Of a DNA stretch of 64,000 bases, positions 55,200 through 64,000 are shown one piece after another. Made by a program: the position numbers and the translations under genes. Below the pieces are notes generated by a model. That model saw only the letters and a program-made list of their open reading frames with translations, had not been told where the DNA came from and searched no databases. Source of the DNA: Pardosa pseudoannulata (lineage: Eukaryota; Arthropoda; Arachnida; Araneae; Lycosidae); the NCBI GenBank assembly GCA_032207245.1, contig CM063507.1, positions 90,865,437 through 90,929,436 of the forward strand, read 5' to 3'. How positions within the stretch are numbered: the first letter of the stretch is position 1; every line of letters starts with the position of its first letter.

Positions 55200-56000
55200 T
55201 TTACAACTACTTAAAATTTCTAATTTAAAAGCCGTGTTCATTTTATTAATTCACTAAGTAATGTTTTCGTTTTCAAGCAGGTTTTGTAGGCCATGTTAAA
55301 CCTATGTTGAAAATTTTAATTCTTAAGTGAATTCTTCTCAAATTCTCGAAGGATTTCTAAAGTTCGGTTCTAATTTTTTTCTTTTCAGGCCGTTTGAATA
55401 TAGAATTTAAAAATTTTAAATTATTTTCAATGGTCATTATCCATTTTTCCCCTATATAATGTATTATTTCAAACAGTTTCTTAGATGGCTCTAGGTTTCT
55501 TAACATAGACTTCTAATGTGCCTCTATTTTCTAATTTTAATTAGATTTTGTTGGAATTAATAATACCGAGATTAAAATGTCTTTACTACCTACATAGCAT
55601 TATTTTTATTAGCTTTCGATTACTATGAAAGAAAAACATAAAACACTCAGCTGGAATGGTAATATGAGTGTGAGCTGGGATGTATATAAAGTATCTATAT
55701 ATTCATTATTGTTATTATATTGCATTTGTTTTGCAACAATAAAAGAAAGATTACTTTATTATGTTATTAGTTTTGACGGGTGGACAATCATTCAGAGACA
55801 GCTTATTATTTTAAATACATTTATTTTTATAACTAAAATAATAAACACAAAATATACAGGCGAAAATAAATCCACCATTCCATCATTGTGATATGAAGTA
55901 CAGTATATATACAAAACAAAAAACATAACGAAGTAGCAGTTCCTATTGGTTTATTTAAATAAACAATTTACATATCGATTATGTGCTGCGAACCTAAAAT
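55200..56000. other. AT-rich DNA, probably holding the 3' LTR of the copia relic
   Basis: Low complexity. If the copia LTR begins at 56008 on the minus strand it should run through this stretch, but I cannot place its other end or find a second LTR in the window. Confidence 0.35.
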
Positions 56001-56169
56001 GGCTGACACTCGGCCCCATTTGGCAGAACATTATCAAAATACCTTTTCTAAGAAAAAGTTTAGTTTATCCAAAATGAATGGTTTTGTAAGGAAGTCCGTT
56101 AAATTATTTTTATTATCAATATATTTTAAAATAAATAAATTTTCTTCTGTTGTTTAATCAATTTGTATT

Positions 56170-56352
56170 TTATACGGATGTGTTTAGTTTTCGTATTTTC
56201 AATAAGATTTTTGAGAAGTATATTGCTGCCTGGTTATCACAATATTGTACTGGTACATTTACATTTGACAAGCATTTAATTTCTTCAATTACATTACAGT
56301 ACCATATCAATTCTTTCACACTTTCAGTTAAGGAAACCAATTCAGACTCCAT
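56170..56352 (-). pseudogene. Copia RNase H fragment
   Basis: ESELVSLTESVKELIWYCNV and VQYCDNQAAIYFSK match the EAEYxALxxxxKExxW and DNxxAI blocks of copia RNase H. The Glu and the second Asp of the active site are present in those blocks; the first Asp region is not readable upstream. Confidence 0.85.
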
Positions 56353-57689
56353 CGAACTTAGTGCTATATATTTTTATTTACTTGTTTTCCAAATAAAAGG
56401 AATACCTGTAAAATACATTATATATCCCCTTGAAGAATGCCTGTTAGTTAAAAGCGGTTCGCACGTACATTTCCGCCAAACCGATGATGTCTTCACAAAG
56501 TTTTAACCTACAATATTTCATGTTTAAATGGATGTACATTATTTTTAAGTGTTTAGTGTTTAGAAATTTCGCATTTTTGAACTTATTTAATGTTGATTTA
56601 GACAAAACGCTGATATTTATGGCAAAGTAAATATTTCGAAGTATTTCGTTTGCGGTAAATGATAAACTCTTAATTTCGTAAATAACTTTCTAACTTTCTA
56701 AAAAAATTTTTTTTAACTTTAAAAAATTTTATTTCTTTTTTAAAGAATTTTTTTATTGTAATCCTTAAATTATAATTTATTCTATAATAATCTTTATAAA
56801 ATACATTTATTTATAATAAAATTATAATAAGGTGAATCTTTCCATCAGGCACATCTAAGTTACTTTTAAGCAAATTGATTTTTTGCAATACATTTTGTGT
56901 TTTTACTTTAAGTCACTCGGAGGTATTAACAAAACAACATCTTTTTAACTTATAACACAGTTACAAAATTAAATTTTTAAATCTATTTTTCTTTAAAATA
57001 AAATCTAATTCGGCATTACACTACATTCAAATTTCAACTAAGAATTTGATGTACCATAAATATCAGCCTAATTTTATTTGCAATAAATTTTATTCCCTAC
57101 ATTTTTTTTAATCTCAAAATTTCAGCTTCTTTAACTGTGGTCAAAATTTTATTCCTGGTTTAAAAAGTTAACTCGTTTTATATCTAATTGAGAATGTTCA
57201 AATTATTTTTACACTTACTAACATGATGAAGAAATACATTTCCATTTATACATTCAAAATTAACTCCGAATAAATGGTGAATCTTTTCCAAATCAGGCAC
57301 ATCTAAGTTACTTTTAAGCAAATTGATTTCATCTTGCAATACGTTTTATATTTTACAAATGTTATTTTTACATCTTTTTTTTAACTTATAAACCCAGCGA
57401 CTACAAAATATTTACATTTTTTTAATAAGTCAAACTTTTTTTTTTTTTAAATATCAATATTTACTACTTTATTTCCCCACACTAATATATGCATTGTTTA
57501 ACGTTCCATACGAACATAGTTTTATTCTAAAAATGTTCCAAAACACTTAACAAAATTTTGTCTTCCAATTATTTTACAAAAACTGAAATCTGTCTGAATT
57601 TCTGTTTTAATTTACTGGCTACTAACCTGGCTTTTTATCTTTTCAATTTCTTTAAATCACTACCTTTTTGTAGGTGATAGTTACTAATG

Positions 57690-58182
57690 TCTAAATATCA
57701 TGTCAAACTTTAGAACTCAAACTCAACCAAACCCATTCATTCTTATTTGGAAAATTATTCAAGTCTTCATACCTTTTTGTTGCTTCAACATTATAGACCT
57801 TAGCGCGATATATATCCTACAAATTTACATTATATTTTCATTCTGATTGTCAAGAATTTCTTTAGCTTTTGATATTGGTTCTGGTTTAAAAGAAAAAAAA
57901 CATGAGGGTCATATTGTATTCCTGCCCTTTACAGTACTTTACAACTTTATTTTTAGACCTAAGTCTGATATTTGTATTAGGCGGAAAATAGTATACATCA
58001 GTCCGATTACTCGATGTTCTAGGAACTTGATTTCTTGCCCACTTTGAAATATCTAATGGTTCCTCTTTTACTTTTGTTTCGGAATACACTATTTCTTGAC
58101 GATAAATTAATTCCCTATCATTTCTGAATATAGCATATTCACAACACTTATTTTTACCGAACAACGTTTTTACTCTCATCAA
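57690..58182 (-). pseudogene. Copia integrase-to-reverse transcriptase linker
   Basis: RDRELIYRQEIVYSETKVKE-like residues with a PRTSSNR-type segment, then a P-x-S-KAKEILDNQNE block at about 57885-57840, which resembles the start of copia RT (P-x-xY-x-EA). Frameshifted relative to the integrase upstream. Confidence 0.6.
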
Positions 58183-58850
58183 TTATAACATTAATAGTTT
58201 CAACAACGCATTTATCCCTTGAGATCCAAATCCTATATTCTGTAGTATTCATCGCGTAGCCTACAAAAATTCCAAATTTAGCTGTATTATTTAGTTTACT
58301 TCTCTTTAACTTCGGTATGTGAATATACGCTAACGAGCCAAATATTAGGAAATGGTTAATAGAGGGTTTATAGCCGCTCCTTATCTCCATTGGAGTTAGA
58401 CCTCGAGTAAGTTTGAGTGCACATCCATTCCGTATATGTACATATGTTTGAAAGGCTTCCGAACAAAATCTTTGCTGTATGCCACTACCATGAAGTAAAG
58501 CTCTCACGCCTTCCATAGCTGTTCTTTTAAAACGTCCGGCTGTTGAGATGTGAAAACAGGCGTTCTTTCGGCCCTTATACATAAGGTTTTAAGTAAGATT
58601 CGAATTTTTTTTTTTTTTTTTTTTTGGCATAACTCTAGACCATTATCTGTTCTCACGGATTTGAGTTTACAATTCAGTTCTCGCTCAGCTGTAGCTAAAT
58701 ATGTTTTAAAACAGTCGAATAAGTCGGATTTACGTTTAACTGTGAATACTTCAATTTTAAGAGAAAAATCGTCTATAATAGATAAAAAAAAAAATATTTA
58801 CTATCTTCCAACGACGAAACGGGAGATGGTCTCAAACGGTCTAAAAACAC
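58154..58850 (-). pseudogene. Copia integrase core, downstream part
   Basis: Two blocks in different frames. First, IIDDFSLKIEVFTVKRKSDL and then VRTDNGLELC (about 58780-58630), holding both catalytic Asp motifs. After an A-rich slip at about 58600-58625, the 142-codon frame 58582-58154 continues with AGRFKRTAMEGVRALLHGSG, HIRNGCALKLTRGLTPMEI and IFGSLAYIHIPKLKRSKL. The Glu usual in the ERxNRT motif reads Gly. Close to a complete integrase in extent, but inactive. Confidence 0.88.
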
Positions 58851-58862
58851 CTTATATAACAC

Positions 58863-59014
58863 CTACTCTTCGGAACCGGAGGTCGCGGGTTCGAATCCCG
58901 TTGCTGGCTTGGATGTTTGTAGCCGTTCGGAATCGGCTTTAAACTGTAGGTCCCGGTCTCATTAGCCCTCGTGTGCAAAACAGTAGACCGTAGCGCTCCC
59001 AACCAAACAACCAA
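58863..59014 (+). mobile_element. tRNA-derived SINE, copy 6, inside the copia integrase
   Basis: Plus strand, opposite to the other copies, and 5'-truncated: it starts just upstream of the B box (gcgggttcgaatcccg) and lacks the A box. It ends in ccaaccaaacaaccaa. It is flanked by exact 13-bp repeats ccttatataacac at 58850-58862 and 59015-59027. Without it the copia frame joins across the target. Confidence 0.95.
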
Positions 59015-59027
59015 CCTTATATAACAC

Positions 59028-59650
59028 ATTTTAGTTAGCCTATCATAGTTATGCTTTAACGAAATTCTAGTTGATTTTGTAATTTGGCAAAACTGAACAC
59101 TTACCAATTTTTCCTTAAGATAGTGATCCCTTTACACTATTTTTACTACTCATTTCTGCAATTAAACGCTTAGTTACATGGTCAAATTGTCTATGCCAGT
59201 AATTTATATCGGGAACGTAAAAACATTCTTGAAATATTTCTTGTTTATGGTAATTAGGTACCCCATACATTATAGCAACTTTCCTACTCTATGAAATATT
59301 AAAAAGTAGTCATTCTTATAAGTATAATTAATCATTTTGTTATTATGCCATACAATTTTATAACTATCTGAGTCAATATTAGCTCTCCCAATGAGATTTC
59401 TAATCATATTAGGGGCATAAAATACATTTTTTAAAGTTAATTTTACATATTTGTTATTATTTTTAACATAGAAAATAACATCACCTATCACATAAATTTC
59501 AGATTCACAATTTTTTTTCACCAGTAAGTACTTTTTTTTTTTTGGATAGAGGTCGGAAATTCTCGAACAGCTATTTTTGATTACAAAAATGACCAGTTGC
59601 AGCACTGTCCACTAGCCATTCTTCCAATTGAGTTGTCGTTTTGAGTAAAT
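59028..59650 (-). pseudogene. Copia protease and GAG-pre-integrase region
   Basis: EEWLVDSAATGHF at about 59625-59590 is the aspartic protease active-site block (D-S-A). VKLTLKNVFYAPNMIRNLIG at about 59440-59385 is the NVxYxPxxxxNL block at its end. Further on, INYWHRQFDHVTKRLIAEM at about 59205-59150 is the H-x(3-4)-H zinc motif that starts the integrase. Frames shift between these blocks. Confidence 0.85.
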
Positions 59651-59690
59651 CAATATAAATGTAATTTCATACAATTTTAATTTCTCTTTA

Positions 59691-61560
59691 TCTGTAATAA
59701 TTGAAAACTTACTACTTGTGATCTGAAATTTTCAAGTCAATATCTTAAGTAGTTTTCTTGACTGATTAATGAAAATGCTTAATTTCTTTCATTTTTGCTG
59801 TAAAATCAGGTGTTCACATGCTTTTTTCCTTTTTGAAATAAAGTTGCTTTATTTATTAGCTATTAGTATTTTGGTTAATAATAAAAAAATTAAATCTGGG
59901 CCTAAGGTGTATGAAGCTCTGACTAAGCTGATAAATTTTCAGACTTTTGTGTGTGTTGATTTTTGATTTTCATTGCTAACACAGAGATAGTGAAGCTTTC
60001 TTGTATTAATATAGATATTTTTCTCGTGTTAATACTAATGATTTACTTTTGTTTCAATTCCCAGGTTAAAATTTCAATTTATGTGGTTTGTAGGGATAGG
60101 TACTGCCATATCCACAACATGCTAAAGAGACTGTTAAGTGATGATGTTGCCGAATTATACACACTTAGTGGCAAAAGCACCTCAAAAATTTGATTAAAAA
60201 GGCTTTCCTAGCAACAGAAGTGTCAAAGTCAATATTTTATAAGTATATTTTTTCTAATGAAAATTATTTAAATAAAATGTGTGATTTTTAAAATACCACT
60301 TGTGTTGAGAATATAAATATGTATAATTTCCAGTAATTATTCTTGTATGTTTTTATAGATGCTTGTCAAAGAGTATTTAAAGTTTACAGCAACTGAGGTG
60401 AAGATAAAAGAAGCGGGGGTAGATTGGCTAAACCAAGCTAAAGTTAGAAAACTGCGTAGATGGTTATTTTCAATTTAAGGATTAATGTTTCCGAGATAAA
60501 ATGTTTTATTTATTTATTTTATAAGTATATACTAAATTAAGCCAAAGGCTATCATCATCACTATTGTTGTGCAATTTTCCAAAAGCGTAACCCACGTTAT
60601 TTGTCAAGTCTGGCTTACCTGAAATTTGGTTCATAAAGAACTGATGGCTTATTATCTAACAAAGTACCTTAAATAATAAAACATATTTTATTTTTGCTTA
60701 TATATGGACAGTTGTAATTAAAACATATATATGGATTGCAAAATTTTACTACTTCAGTATGCTTTGAATTTTTACTCAAGAATTTACAGAACTTCTTAAA
60801 TATTTTGTATATGAACGAGTTATTAATTACACACATAAATGAAATTAATAGTTTTTACAGATTAAACCAAATATAATTATTAGGTATAAAACAATGATTA
60901 GTTAACTTCTGTGGATGAAAAACAAAGCTTATAAATTTCGAATTTTAAAAAACGTTGCCCATAAATGTATCCGGGCCTCTGGTTATTTCACCCTTTTTAA
61001 AATATCTCATTTGCATTTAATTTTTTTAAATGATTTTTGATGTATACATTTTTACATTGCATGTTTTCAATGATACAAAATTAAGTAATAATAATAAAAT
61101 TATTTTTAATGCTTTCTTTTTTCTGTTTCAGGATACAAAGACATGAAAAGAGCAATATTTTTTTAATTTTGTATTATTCTGTATTATGTCACTATAAAGT
61201 TTGTAATTGTTTTATAGCTTGTAATGTTTTATTATACCTTTGTCCTTAATTTTTGAAGTATGACTATTACGATAAGCAAAATAAACCAAAAATTCAATAC
61301 TATGACTTTTTTTTTGCTTTAACAAGTCAAGATCACAGGCACACTTAAAAAATTTCTTTTAACTTTATATTTCATTTCATACTAAGGCTAAAAAGTTAAG
61401 ACGGAAAAAAGGCTTTAAAACTTTTTATTTATTTATTTATATCTTTTAATTATTGGTAAATTCATGGAACTAGTTTTCAAAGAATTTGTTTATAATTAAT
61501 CAGGAAAAATAAAGTTTCTATTTTCCAAAAAGGATTTTTTTTCTGTGATTTCCAGTTTAA
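59691..61560. other. AT-rich DNA with a possible decayed gene
   Basis: Apart from the DUF4806-like pieces listed next, nothing is recognised. A possible further exon start lies at 61132 (tctgtttcag then gatacaaag), but only about 10 codons follow. Confidence 0.4.
60064..60475 (+). pseudogene. Possible DUF4806-type gene fragment, two exon-like pieces
   Basis: After a good acceptor (caattcccag, ending about 60064) the frame reads RDRYCHIHNMLKRLLSDDVA and ELYTLSGKSTSKI before a stop at 60191. After another acceptor (gtttttatag, about 60359) it reads MLVKEYLKFTATEVKIKEAG and VDWLNQAKVRKLRRW. The pattern LKRLLxxxVAxxYxxxGKxxK followed by a short basic W-L-x-x-A-x-x-R end resembles DUF4806 proteins of arthropods, which are often multicopy and transposon-associated. 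The stop and missing upstream exons suggest decay. The family match is from memory of the pattern. Confidence 0.35.
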
Positions 61561-61579
61561 TTACAAAGCATAACCAAGA

Positions 61580-62155
61580 TAGCAAATTTAGTTTGCAGCA
61601 GTCTCGCTTTGCAAGCGTACAAACTTGCAATAAGTTCAGCATGACAAGTTTGCAAGTCTGAAACAAGACTACAGCAAGTCTACGCAAACTTCGAAATCAC
61701 CATACTTCCAACTTGCAGCAAACTTGTCGTGCAAGTTTGCTGCGAGTCTGATGCGACATGTTTGCTGCGAGTCTGATGCGACATGTTTGCTGCGAGTCTG
61801 ATGCGACAAGTTTACTGCGAGTCTGATGCGGCAAGTTTGCTGCGAGTCTGATGCGGCAAGTCTGCTGCGAGTCTGATGCGGCAAGTCTGCTGCGAGTCTG
61901 ATGCGACATGTTTGCTGCGAGTCTGATGCGACATGTTTGCTGCGGCAAGTTTGCTGCAAGTCTGATGCGACATGTTTGCTGCAAGTCTGATGCGACATGT
62001 TTGCTGCAAGTCTGATGCGACATGTTTGCGAGTCTGATGCGACATGTTTGCTGCGAGTCTGATGCGGCAAGTCTGCTGCGAGTCTGATGCGACATGTTTG
62101 CTGCGAGTCTGATGCGACATGTTTGCTGAGAGTCTGATGCGGCAAGTCTGATGCG
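61580..62155. repeat. 25-bp minisatellite with degenerate left flank
   Basis: The unit tgctgcgagtctgatgcgacatgtt, with a ggcaag variant for gacatg, repeats about 16 times from 61738 to 62150; some units are shortened (about 61935 and 62025). From 61580 to 61735 the words gcaagtttgc and caagtctg occur irregularly, as an older edge. Since 25 is not a multiple of three, the long minus-strand frames across it (102-158 codons) cycle through three peptides and are not genes. Confidence 0.95.
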
Positions 62156-62203
62156 ATAAGTTTTCTTCAATTTAAATTTGCTCTCTTCGAAATTTGCTAT
62201 CTG

Positions 62204-62244
62204 GCGGATGACTGAGCGGAAAACTTTTCCGCTCCGTCATCCGC
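62204..62244. repeat. Near-perfect hairpin between minisatellite and retrotransposon
   Basis: gcggatgactgagcggaaaa is followed at once by cttttccgctccgtcatccgc, its inverted complement with one mismatch, so about 20-bp arms and almost no loop. It marks the 5' boundary of the recognisable retrotransposon. Confidence 0.9.
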
Positions 62245-63530
62245 TCGAAATTGGATTATGGCTGCGAAGTGTATGGTTCAGCTCGCAAATCAATTCTGAA
62301 TAAGTTGAATTTTATCCACCATTCGGCTCTCCGTTTATGTTCTGGAGCTTTTAGAACTTCACCTATTGATAGTTTATATGTTAATTGTTATGAGGAACCT
62401 CCTGACTTTAGGGGTAAAATTTTAAGTCTTAAATACCATTTTAGAACTTCATCCATCGTTAATCATCCTGTAAATAACCATAGTTTTAATCCTTATATCA
62501 TGCGTCTATATGAAAATAGACCTTTTTATATCCCTTATTTTCATGTTAGAATTCAGTCAATTTTAAAGGACATTAATTTCGAGAACCCAGACATTATGGT
62601 TGTGAATTATTTCAAACCACCTTGGGAAGTGCCGAATTTTAAATTTTTGAATCCTTTTAAGTATTTTGACAAGGTTTCTATAGGCCGATGTTATTTATCA
62701 GCAACTTTATTATCGTAATCATAATTTCTCCGGTTATACCCCTATTTTTACTGACGGGTCAAAGTCTGATAATTCCGTGAGTTGTGCTTACGTAGTCGGG
62801 GACAGTACATACAGCCACCGACTGCATCCAGCTTTTTCCATCATCTCTGTAGAAATAATGGCCATTCTGAAGGCCCTGGAGCAAATTTCTAATGATGCAG
62901 GAAATTACATTATCTACTCCGATTCTCTTAGCGTCCTAAACTCTCTATCTTCTCCTGACCATAAGAGCAATCCTCTTATACTCCAGGCAGTTCACACGTT
63001 AAGGAACCTACATTCCAGTGGCTTTAAAATTATCTTCTGGTGGATACCTGCACACGTTGGAATCAAGGGTAATGAAACTGCAGATAGAGCAGCTAAATGT
63101 GCGTCTGATATTCTTGATTCTCCCATCCCCTGTAGAGATGCGGGAAAATATGTTGTGAATCTAGTCCATTCAAAATGGCAAAACTTGTGAGACGGACGTA
63201 CTCTAAACAAGCTCCATGTTATAAAACCTGTCATCAAATGCTGGCCTACCCTCCCATCCAGAAAGAACGATGTTATCTTGACTCGACTTAGAATCGGACA
63301 TACTCGTTTTACCCATGGGCACCTTCTCCTTGGTGAACCTGTCCCCATATGTAACATCTGCAATGTCGCTATGTCCGTGCAGCACATCTTAGTTGAGTGT
63401 CCAAATTTTAAGTTTACAGACATCGCCATTTTCATACTAATGACAATCTAAAAGATTTACTTGGTATTACTCCTCATCCTAATGTTGAATATTCCATATT
63501 TTCCCTTAGCCGCAATAACCTTTCACCGGT
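62245..63530 (+). pseudogene. Non-LTR retrotransposon 3' part: RT end, RNase H, zinc knuckle
   Basis: Starts within the ORF2-type protein: LDYGCEVYGSARKSILNKLN and HHSALRLCSGAFRTSPIDSL (62251-62718), the region after the RT domain in RNase H-bearing elements of the Jockey/I/R1 group. A -1 shift near 62700 leads to RNase H: FTDGSKSDNSVSCAY, SVEIMAILKALEQI, IYSDSLSVLNSL and NETADRAAK (62701-63187); all four acidic catalytic residues (D, E, D, D) are present. After a stop at 63188, RLRIGHTRFTHGHLLLGEPV and CNICNVAMSVQHILVEC give the C-terminal CCHC knuckle, and HPNVEYSIFSLSRNN the end. 5'-truncated at 62245. No poly-A tail was identified. Confidence 0.9.
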
Positions 63531-63689
63531 TCTTTGGTGGAACAAAATGGCGGCAGACACAACTCACTGTCTTCATATTGAATGCTCCAAAACTTTATGA
63601 CAAAGGAAAATGCAAACTGACGAAAACAAAAATAGTCCAATTACTGAATAGCTGTAAGGAGTTTTTATTTATGACTATTCCTTGCTGAC

Positions 63690-64000
63690 TTTGTCAGAAA
63701 AATACACGTCCCTCGACATGACACAAAAATCAAAAAAGAGGAGCAAAATGGCTCAAAAAAATATTTTTTTTCTTCTCAAATGATGCGGGTGATCTCTCCC
63801 CCAATTTCGGCCAAAATGATGCCCATTCAACACCGCGAATGGCGAGGTCAGTGGAAAAATCCCGCCAGCGGGAACCCAAGACGATCGCCAAACGTAGCTT
63901 GAGTAGGAACAACAGCCTAGGAATCTTAGGGCGCCAAGCAGCGCTCAAGCTGGACAAAAGGTGAAAGATGGGGAGAGCAAAACGGCAACCCACGGATGGT
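63690..64000. other. GC-richer segment at the window edge, unidentified
   Basis: Clearly richer in GC than the preceding DNA (ggagaggg, cgcgaatggcgaggtc, cagcgggaaccc). A minus-strand frame of 87 codons (63993-63730) reads into it without a recognised domain and would continue outside the window. Could be another transposon or an exon; undetermined. Confidence 0.4.

Larger units (their letters stand above)
56003..59690 (-). mobile_element. Copia-type LTR retrotransposon, decayed
   Basis: Minus-strand pol order is correct for copia elements: protease (about 59650-59270), GAG-pre-integrase and integrase (about 59230-58160), a decayed reverse transcriptase region (about 58150-56500) and RNase H (56352-56170). 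A purine-rich aaatggggccgag at about 56021-56009 directly precedes tgtcagcc, which would be the polypurine tract and LTR start. Stops, frameshifts and a SINE interrupt it. Most of the reverse transcriptase is unreadable. Confidence 0.85.

Noticed and set aside
61669..62170. 158- and 157-codon minus frames
   Set aside because: Artefacts of the 25-bp minisatellite; the peptide repeats only after three units.

Overview
This is AT-rich nuclear DNA of a metazoan, most likely an arthropod and plausibly a spider or other arachnid. The reasons are small exons with GT/AG introns, dense decayed DNA transposons (piggyBac, Tc1), copia, gypsy and RNase H-bearing non-LTR remnants, a tRNA-derived SINE family and several minisatellites. 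The organism call is inference from style; no marker gene fixes it. There are no bacterial operons and no CRISPR array.

Layout: 1-2.1 kb, AT-rich, no gene seen. 2.1-9.65 kb, a nearly homogeneous ~321-bp satellite (about 23 monomers) with one GC-rich island inside and decayed copies on its right. 9.65-16.7 kb, AT-rich with one SINE. 16.74-19.21 kb, a full-length but dead piggyBac element. 21.17-21.47 kb, a 27-bp GC-rich minisatellite. 21.56-50.95 kb, on the minus strand, a split gene that I assembled from splice sites: eight exons whose phases agree, ending in a large exon made mostly of about 57 copies of a 24-bp repeat. Its introns are loaded with SINEs, TTAA-flanked piggyBac-type elements, a Tc1 remnant, gypsy fragments and a tRNA-Trp-like relic. 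45.2-50.95 kb is also a set of old tandem duplications that copied the first exon. 51-56 kb, mostly featureless. 56.0-59.7 kb, a broken copia element with a SINE in it. 60.0-60.5 kb, a possible decayed gene. 61.7-62.2 kb, a 25-bp minisatellite; 62.25-63.53 kb, the 3' part of a non-LTR retrotransposon.

The main discovery candidate is the split gene. Its protein starts with a short basic segment and a helical segment, runs through basic and low-complexity exons, and then enters a repeat reading PTAGPSRL. All three minus-strand frames are open across the array, so indels inside it change the encoded peptide without making stops. The present sequence carries such indels: the repeat enters and leaves in the same peptide phase only if at least two length errors are accepted. 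A related nine-residue version of the unit (27 bp, PTAGEPSRL) sits just past the gene's 3' end. I do not recognise this protein family.

The second theme is layered transposition that can be dated internally: SINEs with exact 13-14 bp target duplications, a piggyBac derivative inside a SINE at TTAA, and paralogous empty sites inside the 45-51 kb duplications.
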